64,000 nt of DNA from positions 1,234,501 to 1,298,500 of the forward strand of contig JAJGOT010000037.1 of the NCBI GenBank assembly GCA_022457155.1. The letters run 5' to 3'. The notes beneath the pieces are model-generated. The model was not told the DNA's origin. It was given only the letters and a program-made list of their open reading frames with translations, and did no database searches. This stretch comes from Cladopsammia gracilis (lineage: Eukaryota > Cnidaria > Anthozoa > Scleractinia > Dendrophylliidae). A program made the position numbers and the translations under genes. Below, piece by piece: positions 24,146 to 36,448 of the stretch (the first letter of the stretch is position 1; each line of letters starts with the position of its first letter).

Positions 24146-24220
24146 TAGCAGTGAATAAATGTCTTCGACCAAGTAATCCATCTCTACAAATCTATATATA
24201 TATATATATATATATATATT

Positions 24221-25552
24221 TAACTATTATAGCGCGAAAGCGCGCGTGATATCGCCTAATACTTAGCCGACGAGGCCGAAGGCCGAGTCGGCTAAAATTA
24301 GGCGATATCACGCAAGCTTAAGCGCTATAATAGTTTTATAATTCAACACATTGATAACAAAGCACAGTTTGAAGAAAAAATATCGCCGACAAGCCTTTTA
24401 TTTAAAGAAAAAAGCTTACAGATGTTTTACCGCGCGAAACTTGCAACATCACACAGTTCATGAATGAAAGTGGCGCCTTTGTCAATATTGTGCAAGCTTG
24501 AACACTATAACTGTTTTATAATTCAACACATTGATAACAAATCACAGTTTCGAGAAAAAGATCATTGAGATATACAACCTTTCATTAAATGAAAAGGCTA
24601 ACTACAATATTTTACCTCGCGCACCATTTCTTAAACAACAAGCAATGAATGCCGAAACTTTTGCCAAGCTAAAATTAATTTAGCGTACACAATCAGTTTA
24701 CAGTTTCTACGAAGCCGGAGCGTTCGTCTACTCAAAGAACGGGACAGAGTAGTGACTACAAGAATTAAAACACAGTAAAATGGCATAGAATGTCTTAGTT
24801 ACAAGTGTTTCGTATCTTAAAAAGTTCAATTCAGAATCAAAACAAATTTGAACAAACACACGGCTACGAACCTAAACATAGCGGCGAAAAGTCGGAAAGA
24901 ACTGCAGCGTGGACAGTAAGCTTACAAAAATTCACAGCTAAATGATACAAGAAACGGTTAAAACATCGTACCTGTAGTTGATTTGGCTTTTTAGTCCCTT
25001 CCATAAGCACCAAATTTTCAAACATCGAAGTACGAGCTGAGTCGATCAATGTTGTTTACAAACAAGGAATGCTCGTTTTTTAGCTTCCACAGCCGTAAAG
25101 ACGAGATCAGAAACTTTTCAGAGGAAACATCAAGTCTATATCATATTCCAGTGGTGATTACCAAAGGAATTTCACGAAAATTGTGCTCCTTCATTCACTT
25201 CTTGTCGAGCGGTTAAACTTTGAACCAGTTTTCATTCAGCTACGCCAAGAAACAACACTGCGACCGCGACAACGCGAAAATTTCGCGCCTTTTTTAATTT
25301 GTCCAATCATGTGAACAGTATTTTTCTCTTTTCTTTTCTTCTCTTTTTTTCTTTCTTTTCCCTTTTTTAACTAATAGTTCACGCACGTTTTCGTCAAAAA
25401 AACACGAAATTGCAGGCAGCAGTCATTTTCACTTTCCTTCAAAATGCGAAATTTACCGCCATCGCTGGTTATACGTCATGTAGACATAACATATATCGAT
25501 AACTTTTTTACCATATTTGGGCAGTGTATCAATGTGTTGAATTATAAATATA
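24221..25552. repeat. ~1.3 kb repeat element starting with a strong palindrome
   Basis: It opens with a long hairpin at about 24,225-24,337 (ACTATTATAGCGC ... GCGCTATAATAGT, with an inner GGCCGAAGGCC loop). A word ATAATTCAACACATTGATAAC then occurs at about 24,340 and again at about 24,517, showing a ~180-bp degenerate direct repeat. A related word appears inverted near 25,530-25,550. No gene recognised. A short minus-strand frame at 24,864-25,049 ends at a good splice donor and could be a first exon, but I cannot identify it. Confidence 0.5.
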
Positions 25553-25562
25553 TATATACACA

Positions 25563-25806
25563 CACCCTTTTGCAAAAATATTGACACCTCAATATATATA
25601 TAAATATATATTCGTCCTTTGTGTTTACATCGCATACGTGACGATAGGCGGCAAACAGTTCTCGAGGTGGGCACAGTGGAGTTTGTAAAATGCTACTGTA
25701 CCCACCTTAAAAACTATTTGCCGCCTGTCATCACGTATGCGATATAGACACAAAGGACTAATATATATTTATATATATCTTTAAGTGTCAATATTTTTGC
25801 AAAAGC

Positions 25807-25808
<2 letters not shown>
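25563..25808. repeat. ~245-bp foldback element
   Basis: CTTTTGCAAAAATATTGACA at the left is matched by TGTCAATATTTTTGCAAAAG at the right, with a further matched inner word GCATACGTGACGATAGGCGGC versus its near complement. Short AT-rich hairpins lie within. It abuts a (TA)n tract at 25,807-25,871. Confidence 0.8.
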
Positions 25809-25871
<63 letters not shown>

Positions 25872-25872
<1 letters not shown>

Positions 25873-28800
25873 CTTATGATATTTCGTAATACCAACGCCG
25901 GTAATGAATTTCCCAGTTATTATATAAGAGATAATAAAAAACACTCTTTAGAACAATTAGGGATTTTCCTTGATTAAAAGCTGTCAGATAACAGAACGTT
26001 TGGTACCTAACACGTCAAAAGCTAAGTTTGAAAATAGTGCAGCTGTATCTGTTTCTTCGTTGCCAGCAGCAAGAAACCAATGTTGAAATGAGCCTGCAGT
26101 GAATAAACTACTATTTCAGTCTGTTTTTTTATTTGAAACTCATCACGTTTCGGGAACGAAAGAAAGGCTAATTGGGATCTTTACAAACGCAGCTGCAGTA
26201 GCTCGCATCAAGTGTAATGAAATATTTAGCTAGAGTATCCAAAGCGATTAAATCGATCGATGAGAAAACGAAAAGACTTCTCTTACATAAGCACTACGGT
26301 TTGAACAAGAACATGCTTTGTTCTATTTTAGTTTATATATTTGCGCCTTGATAATAATATTTTACTGATATAACAAAGATAAAATGTTAACCCATTAATA
26401 TTAAAAATGTTGGCTAGATTCTTTCAAATTTAAAGCGGAGTAGATTGTGTATGCACTTTATATTTGATGATACAATATCTACAGAGAATTTAACGTTCTA
26501 GAAAGCCTAGCTTTTTTCTTTTTACCAATAGAAATTTTTGGTTAAAGCTCAAAACGTTTGCCTTTTCAGGCTTTAAATTCAAAGTATATCCGTAATATCT
26601 CTCTGGGCTATGCGTCATATTTACAAGTGAACTAGTAATAAAACTACAATGAGATGTTTTATTTTAGTATTGGAAAATGACTAACAGACCTTTTTTAAGT
26701 TCACATTGACAACCTGGAGATTTTGTTTCACCATAAAAAGGGAAGTAAATACAGTAACTTACCTTCTAATGAGCTTGCAGAAAATAGATGAGGGTATTGC
26801 CAGAGCAAGAAAACGAGGCCAAAACGGATCTTGCAAGATTCGTAGTACATCGCTTTAGTTAGGACAAGAAAAGTATTCCCTTTACTTGGGCCGATTTGTT
26901 TGTTATGAACCTGAAATTGAGGAAAAGTTGGCGTTATTTTGGACAAAGATCTACATAATGGTTGACCAGTATGTACACTTTATATGCGCATATCACTGAG
27001 AAACTTACTTTACATTGTTTGTGTAAGGTATAACTATATTCATGCGAAATAATACATTTAAGCACTTGCTTGGCAAATCAATCTTGTTACCTTGATTTGC
27101 CAAGACGACTGGACCTCGACTTCACAAATCGTATGCCTAATATACACAGCTACAATATTAGTTTTGACGAGGTGCACGAGGCGAATAATGAGCTAAAACT
27201 CAAGTATTCATTTGTATCGAATACACTTTGTTTAGTTTCTATGTTTTTTTTGTTGATTAGCATGGCGTTCTCTGATAGGCAGCTGCACCCGGATTCATAC
27301 ATTAGATACTAAATTGCTTCCTAGCGTCATATGAATTTTCTTCTGTAAATCTAACATTAAAAATTAAAATTAATTTTTTTTACGTCGTAATGCAAATGTT
27401 CTACTTTAAATTAATAAAGGGAAACTACGTATACATGAATAATAAAAACAAAGAAAAGATCCATCGCAGGGATTAACGTATGGCAATTGCGAATAAGGCC
27501 TATATTCTGGATCGAAGCCATGACATCTCCGCGATACCAACAATCTTCTTCTAATATCAGATGGATTTCATGATTTTTTCTGAAGGGATTTTGTTCAAAT
27601 TTAATTTTAATTTTTTTTATCTGCGCACGTTCACAGTAATTAAAGTTTTGAACATGGTCAAATTTAAACATGACTAGTTCAATTGCTGCTGGGATGAATA
27701 TTTCGAGGCAGCATGTGCACATACTCAGTGTGTGTCATGCTTATGACAACGATCATGATTATATTTGTTTACGTTTTAGTCCTGGATGCTCTAAAGATTG
27801 AAGCAGAGCCAAAAACTTTAATTTTATGTTGAATTATGTGGTTTCATAGTTTTGTTATTTCATATGATACAAGATTTAATCTTAATTCGGCATGCACTCT
27901 TGTTCATACATCATCCTACAGATATGAAGATTATGTCGCTGCTAGAGTACGCATGGCCGATCTGGGGAGGGTTTTCAGCTTACCTTCGGACAAGAGCTTC
28001 AACTGGAGAGTGCATATATAATACGCACGGCTGCCATTAGCAACAGTTACAGTCTGACGATTATTCATGCAAATCGTATCGTTGAAAAAGAGAAAAGACT
28101 GTAACATTTGTCTTAACTACAGTGCGAAGACTAAATATTGAACGGGTCTTCTGTTAAAATAATTATTTTCCTTTAGTTTAGAAAAAAAAGACTATTTCAT
28201 TTTCTTTTTTGTGAGATCTAGATTAAACTACTTTGTTTCCAGCATCTGATAGCGGAAACGATTAAGTACAGCTAATCAGCTAAGCGGAAGGGGACGTTAG
28301 TATCCTCACTCACTATCTTGACAAACACTGCATTAACCAACCAGGAAAAAAAGACCTTTATTTATTTTCACTTTTGCGAATGACACAATGTTTACCGTAA
28401 TTGCCAGACTGCTCGTATACTTTATTGTTTTTCTCATTTTGAAATTGAAACAATAAGTGCAAGTGAGAGGTGCCAATAAGACTTTGTCCAAAAGTATACA
28501 TGGGCTAAAAGAGACGAAACGGGGAATTTTTTGGCAAAATAGACTGGGACAATTGAATAAATTAATTTATGGTTTTTATATTTGAATCACTGAAAATTAA
28601 GTGGATTTCAGACTGATCTCTTCTAGTCATATATTGAGTTAAGTACAATCGCTAACAATCATATTTACCACTTGTACACACTTGGTCTTATCCGCGAGTG
28701 CCAATTCGTTGATACAACTAGTGAGTTTCCAGTTCTTTAGCAGTTTTGAACTGTTTCCATTTAATTATTTACCTTTTCCGCATGAAGAATATGCTCCACG

Positions 28801-28960
28801 AAGTCGCCAGTGATATTTTGTTCAATATTGCTTAGCTATATTAAATATATCCAGTGATTAATGTAAACTCAAGTCAGAAATTTTAGTGGATATGATGAAT
28901 AATTGTGTTTCTATGTGTGCAGATTAAATTAGATGTAATTCAATTAGATAATATATATAG
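25872..28960. other. No gene firmly recognised in 3.1 kb of AT-rich sequence
   Basis: One possible minus-strand exon lies at about 26,764-26,911, between TTTCAG and GTAAGT, with a single open frame (including YYESCKIRFGLVFLLWQYP). I do not recognise its product, and it could belong upstream in the modular receptor gene. The minus frame at 27,411-27,722 and plus frame at 27,070-27,312 show no known motif. Confidence 0.35.
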
Positions 28961-30158
28961 ATAGCCCAAGCCTAACAGCGTCGCACTTTGAACAAGCTTA
29001 ACTAAGGTGAAAGGTTGGAAGCACAAGAATTAAGATTGACGAACGGGCTATTTTCAATTTTAGCAATTCTCAAAAACAGTATTACGCGACCGTATGCACA
29101 GTACATTTTTATAGACCGTACAAAAGTTCACAAAAAACAACTTTTCTCTGTCTGGAATAACTAGTACCACTACTTTCCGAATAAAATACAGTTTTTGTTT
29201 GTCAAAAATTGCTCGAGAAACTGATTTGAAAATTAGAAATTGCATATTTGCATAAGGCGATGCGAGTGAAGATGGAACTGTACTATAAAATCAGTCTTGT
29301 TTTGTTTATATAAAATCGCTTTTAAATCTATCTAATGAATGAACAAACACATAAAAATGGACAACACAATCTTCTTTCGAAAAAAATTATTGAAATCTCC
29401 ATTAGTTTACGTTTAAAAGCAAAACGCGTACCATTTCAATGCCATTTAATTATAGCTCATCGAGTTCAAGCTTTCTTCGATGAAATTCAAGAGATCGATA
29501 CAACTGAATTCAAGCACGTTTTAAAATCAATTCTCCAAAACTAACAATAACACCAATAAAAAGTTACTCACAGATTGATATCAACATAAATTCTCATCGA
29601 AAACAGTAATCTGTTTTACCTTTAGTCCCTCGCTTGCTTGGAAATTCAAATCTCCGCTTCTGGTTCTGAAATCCGTAGAAAACAAACATCTCCCGCATTG
29701 ATAAAAAACAAGATTTTATCCCTGAAAGCTCGTCTTTTTACACTAAAGCGGCTTCTGAGTATCCCTTAATTAGTATCCTTGTCTTGAGTAGCAAACCGCG
29801 AAATATTCAGGGAAATAACGCCTTTAATTTAAACGGTTTTCTCCGCTTAGTAAATTCACAGTAAAACATCAAAGTGTTTTTCTTGCTGACGTGACATTCG
29901 GCCGTGTAACCGCGCGAAAAACAAAGCCTCGCTTTGGTTTCAACATGACGTCGTACGCGCATGTTTTCCGACGTCATACGCGCCAGCGAGCTAGTCCTGC
30001 GCGAAGGCAAGCTAGTCCTGCGCGACGGCGGAGGGCGGCGTCGGGCACACGCGCGCCCGCGAAACATTCCGCTAGCCATGACCATGAAAAATGAAGGGCA
30101 TCGGTTCTATGAGTATGGAGCTGCGCAGCCAGGCCTTCGGCCTGGCAAGTGCTCCGCT
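28961..30158 (-). repeat. Copy 2 of the ~1.2 kb repeat family
   Basis: Minus orientation relative to copy 1. It starts with the AAGCCTAACAGCG end and closes with GGCCTGGCAAGTGCTCCGCT. It forms a head-to-head pair with copy 3, separated by ~185 bp. It contains degenerate open frames but no recognisable protein. Confidence 0.8.
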
Positions 30159-30343
30159 ATAATTTTTGACCTTATAGATATTAAAGGATCCCTCGCGCCT
30201 TAAAAGGCCTTGGACTTTGACAAACTCCTTTGGGCTTAAGAAACGACCTGCTGATTTTTTTAATTGTAGAGGCAGAAACCAATTTCACAATTTTTTGTTC
30301 CGTCAAACAGAAGATAAAATAGTTTTTACATAATTACAGTTTT

Positions 30344-31458
30344 AGCGGAGCACTTGCCGGGCCGAAGGCCTGGCTGCGCAGCACCATACTCATAGAACCT
30401 ATGCCGTCATTTTTCATGGTCATGGCTAGCGGAATGTTTCGCGGGCGCGCCTCCGTGACATGTGTGTCCGTACGCCACTTGCGCGGCTACACAGTCGTCA
30501 GCTCGGTAAACACTTTAAAAGTTGGATCTTTCGCAGTGTTTAGTGGAGCAGTAAAGTTGTTATTTCTCTGCATTTTTTCGCGGTTTGCTACTCAAGACAG
30601 GGATACTAAATAAGGGATACTCAGAAGCCGCTTTAGTGGAAAAAGAAGAGCTTTAAGGGATAAAATCTTGCTTCGAGGACCTTCATACGTTTATATCAAT
30701 GCGGGAGATGTTTGTTTTTATTACGGATTTCAGAACCAACGTGGAGATTTAAAGAATTTTCAAGCAAGCGAGGGACTTAAAGGTAAAACAAATTACATTT
30801 TTCGATGGGAATTTATCTTGATATCAATCTGTGACTGACCTTTTATTTGTGTTCTCGTTAGTTTTGGAGAATTGTTTATAAACGTGTAGCTTAATTCCGT
30901 TGTATTAATTTCCTGAATTTCATCGAAGACACGGTTCGGCCTCGATGCGCTATAAATTAAATGTACGCGTTTTGCTTTTAAACATAAACTAATGGAGATT
31001 TCAATAAAATTTTTCGAAAGAAGATTGTATTGTCCATTTTTATGTGTTTCTTCATTCATTACATCGGATTGAAAAGCGATTTTATGTAAACAAAACAAGA
31101 CTTAGATTTTATACTCGCGTCGCCTTATGCAAATATGTTTGTGTATTTTCGCATTTTTGATTTCCAAATCAGTTTCTCGGGCATTTTTTGACAAGCAACA
31201 ACTGTATTTTATTCGGGAAATAGTCGTAATAGTTATTCGAGACAGAGAAAAAGTTGTTTTTGTGAACTTTTGTACGGTCTAAATGTACTGTGCAGACGGT
31301 CGGTTAATAACCTTACTGTTTCTGAGAATTGCTAAAATTGAAAAATAGCCCGGTCGTCAATCTTAATTCTTGTGTTTCCGACCTTTCACCTTAGTTAAGT
31401 TTCACCTTAGTTTATAAGCTTGTTCAAAGTGCTTCGCTGTTAGGCTCAGCCTATCTAT
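30344..31458 (+). repeat. Copy 3 of the ~1.2 kb repeat family
   Basis: Starts GCGGAGCACTTGCCGGGCCG and ends GTTAGGCTCAGCCTA. It is the inverted partner of copy 2, so 28,961-31,458 is one large imperfect palindrome of ~2.5 kb. Confidence 0.8.
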
Positions 31459-32189
31459 ATATATTATTAAATTAAACGAACTGATATAACAATTATATTC
31501 ACAATCATAGCCAGCAAAATAAATCATTTCGTCGACAACAGCCTATCCTCCTCAAAGAACGCCATCTTGGAAATGACTCTGACCGGAAATACTGGGATGT
31601 TGGACAGAAAACAATTGATCACAGTTCACGTTGCTATAATATGATAATGTCGTTAAGGTTTTCGCAGGATTTTAAAATTATTTATAGGCTGCTTTAAACA
31701 TATCTATTTGTATTCAACAATTTTGAGTGTCTAACTAACGTGGTATTTGCATTTTTGAACTTTTGTTGTAAGGTTATCTTTATCTTCATTCAGAAGAAGA
31801 AAGCGACGTAATCGACAGTGAACTCAATCTCTTTACAAAAGGATGACATGTTTGTATTTACGTTTGCAAACTTGCTCTGTCGAGTCGACAGGAGTTGTCT
31901 TTATATATGGCTCTCCGTCTTTATTACAAATCATGGCAAGTTCAGGATTGTTTGCGTCGATACTGATGTATTAAATACTGCTCTTGAAGCAATTCACAAC
32001 GTACGCTGCAATCCCTTGCCAGACTCCATCGAGAACAGCTCAGTTGTTAATATTCCCCAGTGATTTTAACATGTGTTGTGAAGGCTATTTGAAACGAACT
32101 TCCCGATGAAAGTGCCAATATGCCGAATATAATCATGCATACAATCGATGTGTATCAATTTTTCGAGGTAAACAATCCAGTTATTGGCA
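31459..32189. other. Host flank left of the Polinton; no gene recognised
   Basis: A plus-strand frame at 31,818-32,063 is open but shows no domain, and neither strand gives a convincing exon. It provides the left flank with the TGCCCA target copy. Confidence 0.45.
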
Positions 32190-32195
32190 TGCCCA
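32190..32195 (+). repeat. Left target-site duplication TGCCCA
   Basis: TGCCCA directly precedes the element start AGTAGGTGG and is repeated immediately after the right end at 52,562-52,567. A 6-bp duplication is the known signature of the retroviral-type integrase of Maverick/Polinton elements. Confidence 0.93.
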
Positions 32196-32475
32196 AGTAG
32201 GTGGTAAAAGCAACTTCTGAGACACCCTCAGATTCCCCCTGAATTTCACACAAACATTTCAAACTCAACAAATCTCAAAAAATCCAACAATTTCCGCCCG
32301 TTTTCACACAACTCACAAACTTTTCAAATCTGCTCAAACTCATCAGAATTGTGTGGATTCTGTTGATTTGGACTGATAAAAAATAATTTGTGAATTGTTG
32401 AAATCTACAGGGAATATTTGTGTGAAATTCAGGGGGAATTTGAGGGTGTCTCAGAAGTTGCTTTTACCACCTACT
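32196..32475 (+). repeat. Left terminal palindrome of the Polinton, 280 bp
   Basis: The outer ~60 bp (AGTAGGTGGTAAAAGCAACT ...) is matched as reverse complement by the last ~60 bp (... CTTTTACCACCTACT) with two mismatches. A shorter hairpin (CAGAATTGTGTGGATTCTG) lies in the asymmetric centre. The copy at 52,282-52,561 is identical in the same orientation, not inverted. Confidence 0.93.
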
Positions 32476-32618
32476 AAGCTAAAATGACCACAAGAAAAAA
32501 TCTTGAAATTTGCCAATTTCAAGATTTCTCCGCTGAATTTCTACACAAAATCAAATCTTGAAATTGTTCATTTTCAAGATTTCTCCGTTGTATTTCCGCA
32601 CAAAAATTAATCCTTTTC
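32476..32618 (+). repeat. Left subterminal inverted repeat with two tandem stem-loops
   Basis: This ~140 bp matches 52,141-52,281 as reverse complement at roughly nine bases in ten. It holds two ~55-bp tandem units, each with AATCTTGAAAT ... ATTTCAAGATT, an 11-bp stem, followed by TCTCCGCTGAATTTC or a variant. With the terminal palindrome this gives a total terminal repeat of ~420 bp. The stem-loops may be protein-binding or promoter elements. Confidence 0.85.
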
Positions 32619-32624
32619 CAAAAT

Positions 32625-35600
32625 TTAACGTTCATTCAGGGAGAATATTTCCCACAGTCTCCAATGCCCCAACGCCAGCGTATCAATTCCATCGCCCAAA
32701 ATCACTCTTTTGTCCTCTTTGCACTCAACGCAATTTTGGTCATATTTTCCGTAAACAAATGATGCCCTCTGCTGCGAAAAATAGTTTGCCTCCTGAGTTG
32801 CTTTTGTTTTGTCCTCAAACATTTCACAAAATTTTCATGCCTCAAACTTTTCCTGATCATGCATTTTTTCACTCCTTTTGCCTTTTGTTCCCCCCTGGTT
32901 TCTGCATTCTCCTCAATCAGGAGAGAATACAGTTTCGGCCTCAGGGCGACAAATTCTGTCAAAATGGCACCTCCACATTCATCTTTCATCAACCCAATCT
33001 TTTTCTTGTTCCCCGGCACGATTGGCATTCCATTCAACACTGCCGGATGCTCTGGGGAAAAATCATTTGTGTCAAACCATTCTGTCACATCCCCCGCAAT
33101 GTCCGCAAAGAAATCTTCCGTTTCAATCTCCAGCACCAAAGAATCTGTGTCGGTATACAGGAGAGAAACATTTTCCCACTTTTTCTTCACATATTCATAG
33201 TGAAATTCATACATTAAAAGTTTGGACAAATCCAAGATTGTCATCCCAACAAAGATGGGTTTTGACATAACCACTCGAGTTTTCCTCATCTTGACTGCAA
33301 TCAGAAATTCATCGAAAATTTTCACATCGGCGAAGTTGCATTTGCTCACCAGCTTTTCTGCTCTTTCCGCATCTTTCACCAGTTCAATCGTGACTCGATT
33401 TCTCAGGTTTTCCATGGTTTTTCCAAAGACTGAGTTGTTCATTAGCTTGAAGAAATCTTTTTCAAATTTTGTTTTTCCCTTGGATCTCAGGGCAGTGTTT
33501 TTATCAATATAACATTTCATAAATGCTGCTTCTTCAAATTTGATTCCTCTCCTGATCTTTTTCAACTTCATTCCCTGGGAAAGATAAAACGCCAAATTGC
33601 GCCCATGTAAAACCATGCCTTCTTTGTCCTCCAGATTTTGCGTGAGTTTTTCAATCCCACCCAGCGACAGTTTTTCCGGAGCCAGGGGAAAATCATTGTG
33701 ATCATCATGCAATTCTGGGGGATAAACGAGATCAACTTCAAGAATGCAACCTTGACCTTCTGTTTTCACAAACTTTTCCCAGTTTTCCAAATCTTCCTCA
33801 TCCATCCACTGGAATTTCCCAACTGGAAGAGGCTGCTACATGGCCCATCCATAAAGATTGTTGGCGTCCAAATAAACCAGGAAACGAGATGGCTCATTTG
33901 GATTGAAATTCTCCATATATGAATTGTTTGCTTTTGCAAATCGTTTGAATGCATTTGCGTTTCCTCCCCTGACTCCTTTTTCAATCATCAACAACTGTTC
34001 CACATCATACAAAAGTTCCAACTTCACTCCTGTCACTTTCAGCATTGCATCCCAAGCTAACCCAGGGGTGGTGAAATAGTGCGCGGGATCCAGTTCATAA
34101 TTTTCTTCGCAAAGTTTTCTGAAACTTTCCATGACATCTGCAAGCAGTAGCACATCCGTTTTCAAATAAAGATCGTGAAATTCGCCCATATTTTCCAATT
34201 CAAATTCTTCCCAAACTTTTTTGGCATGGGCAAAATCTTCATCTGAGATTTTTTCCTGATTTAATCTGGAAAAAAAACGCGGTTTTTTTCGGTAATTTTT
34301 GCCCAAATTTGTCAAATCCTGTCATGAATTCATAGGGGAAGACTCCTTTTCGCCGCATCAAATCGCTTTTCTCACCAAAAAATCTGGTGATTTCTTTCAA
34401 TTCTTCTTTGGGGAGATTTTTTGCCAGCGAATCCAATCCTGCCAGCGTGAATTTGAAGGAATCCAAAAATCGAATTTCATGTTTCACTGAAAATTCTTTC
34501 CCTTTCTCCTCATTCCATTCTTTTTTCAACTCAAATTTCAGGGAAAAGGAAATATATTTCTCCTCATTGTTGGGAATACATGTCACGCTCAAAACTTCAT
34601 CCATTGTCCCCAAAGCTCGCACAAAAAGATGAGCGTCATAATTTTGCAGATTGTGAAAAAACACAGGGGTAAATTTTGGCCTTTGAAACTTCAGATTGCA
34701 AGATTGATGCGCTGCTCCCCTGAATTTTCCTGAGAAGTGACAGTGATCCCTCACCTTGGACAGACTTTTTTCTCCAAATTCTTCTCGGCACAACCAACAC
34801 ACCTCCGCTTCTCGAAATGATTTCCATTCTTGGTTGGTCAGGGGAATCATTTCCTTTTTCGGTAAATTCAAGTGAGCTTCTCTCACCCTGGAAATCAATT
34901 CCCGAATAAACTCTTTGGGAAGTTCTTCACTTTCATCTTTTGCTCTTTTCAACACAGGCCCCATTTGCAAAAACGGGGAAACGAGATGAAACGCAAATCC
35001 GCAGGGAATATGTTCATGCGTTTTTTGAGTTCCTCCCAGCGGTTTCAAAATTGACTCAAAATCTGCATATCCAACAACAGGAAGATGCATCATTTTTTCA
35101 AAGTTTTTGAAGGAACAAGTTCCTCCTGGAAGTTCAATTCTCGCGGCCTCAAAGTCTCCGCAAATGGTTTTGTGTTTCTCCAGACTTTCTACTCTGGGAA
35201 ATGAATTGAGGCATCTTTTGCAGAAAAATCTTTCATGCCCATTTCGCGAAACTTGAGAAGATGCAAGGCGGGAGAAATTTTTCACCAGACAGAAGTGCGT
35301 TTTGAATTCTTTTGTTAGCAGAATCAAATCCACATGAAGTTTCTTTTCTTCCTTGGTGATTCTCAGGGGAAAAACAAATCCATTCCAGCCAAAAACATTC
35401 ACTGAAATGTCAGGATTTTTGGCCTCAAAAAACTTGATTTTTTCCACGGCCATGGGAAATTCACAACCGTCCCAATTCATTTCTTCCGTTTGTTCTCGCA
35501 AATCCGGTGTGATTCTTTCCGGATGAACCTTGACCATATTTGCGGCTCTGCCCAAGCACCATTTGAAACACATTTCATCTTCATTTTGCATGTTGATCAC

Positions 35601-36410
35601 GGCTTTTTTGTTTGCCAAATCAGCAGGCAGTTCAATCCATACAGATCCTCGCAGGGGGTTCCAGCGCACAAAATGAATTTCCAAACGCAAAACTCTTTCA
35701 AAAACCCAATTTGATCCTCTGCGATTGAAATTTTCCAAATTTTCAATCATTTCTCTTTCCATTTCATCCAAAATCTCTGGGTTGTTTCCCAAATTTATTT
35801 TTTGCCGGGAATGGAAAAATGGATTTTCAATCACTTCCTCCCCAGAAACCAAATCGGTTTGGGTCATTTCCACATTCAAAACGCATCTCACTCTTGTTTG
35901 TGGATTTTCTCGCAGGAGCCTGAGAACCAACCATCTTGCTCTCCGGAAAAACTCTTGGGGAGAAATGGAATCATCTCCTTGAATAAAAAATTGTCTCGCG
36001 AATCCTCGCAAAGCGGATTGCCCTTCTTCCACGGCAAGTCTCTGTTCCCACAATCTTCTGACTTGTTCTTTCAATCTTTCCACTGCGGGATTGGCTCTTC
36101 TCCGAACATCCGCGTCATCCACACTTTCCAACCAATTTGTCCAATCGATAACCGTATCTACATTTTCTTCAATCGCTCTGGGAATGACTCTGGGAGGAAC
36201 AATTCTTCTTTCCGGAATCAAAAAAGGCACATCAATTTCTGGATTTTCGTCATCTAGGTTGGCTCGTCTTTTTCGAGTTTTTGGCTGATTTTTTCCCCCT
36301 CCTTGCCAAAGATTTTCAGCTAAAAACTTCACCAGTTCATCTTTTTTCAATCGCGACCAACCTCGCAAATTTGTCGATCGCGCAAATGATTGCCATGCAG
36401 CTAAAGACAT
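32625..36410 (-). pseudogene. Protein-primed family B DNA polymerase (pPolB) of the Polinton, interrupted
   Basis: Replicative polymerase expected to copy the linear element from protein-primed ends. I start it at 36410 (context TTAAAAATG), ~1,260 codons. N-terminus: SAP-like motif (LRGWSRLKKDELVKFL). Middle: a C2H2-like finger (CKRCLNSF ... HKTIC), 3'-5' exonuclease motif YADFESIL, an endonuclease VII-like zinc motif (CWLC ... DHCHFSGKFRG ... CNLKF) and FFHNLQNYDAHL. Palm motifs follow: YLDANNLYGWAM, MNNSVFGKTMEN and the catalytic YTDTDSL. Three breaks: an A8 run at 34270-34277 (T8 on the coding strand) shifts the frame, a TAG stop at 33836-33838 directly follows YGWAM, and a second frameshift lies at about 32,711-32,732 near the C-terminus. 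All motifs survive, so inactivation is recent or the breaks are sequence errors. Confidence 0.93.
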
Positions 36411-36448
36411 TTTTAATGGAGAAAAAAACCTTTTTTTCCCCATTCAAA
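36411..36448. promoter_or_regulatory. 38-bp divergent intergenic region, candidate bidirectional promoter
   Basis: The polymerase start (36410, minus) and the helix-turn-helix gene start (36449, plus) are separated by only 38 bp of A/T-rich sequence with long A and T runs. Any early promoters must sit here or inside the coding ends. No TATA box can be singled out. Confidence 0.4.

Larger units (their letters stand above)
23161..24194. mobile_element. Penelope-like element remnant arranged as a ~380-bp inverted repeat
   Basis: The 3' part of a Penelope-like element is present twice, at 23161-23538 (minus orientation) and 23815-24194 (plus orientation), as near-identical reverse complements around a ~275-bp unique centre. 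Inverted, partly duplicated tails are typical of Penelope-like insertions. Each arm encodes the same end of the GIY-YIG protein and a hammerhead-like motif. A TA microsatellite follows the right arm at 24,193-24,220. No reverse transcriptase is present. Confidence 0.75.

Noticed and set aside
24225..24337. Strong palindrome considered as a tRNA or small RNA gene
   Set aside because: It has no cloverleaf or box A/B and looks like a transposon-end hairpin.
31818..32063. Possible exon left of the Polinton
   Set aside because: No recognisable domain, and no clear splice sites on either strand.
32878..33512. Plus-strand frames opposite the polymerase
   Set aside because: Antisense shadows of a clearly identified coding region.
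32625..36410. Programmed ribosomal frameshifting as explanation for the split polymerase
   Set aside because: Two frameshifts plus an in-frame stop directly after a catalytic motif are better explained by decay or sequence error; no pseudoknot is obvious.
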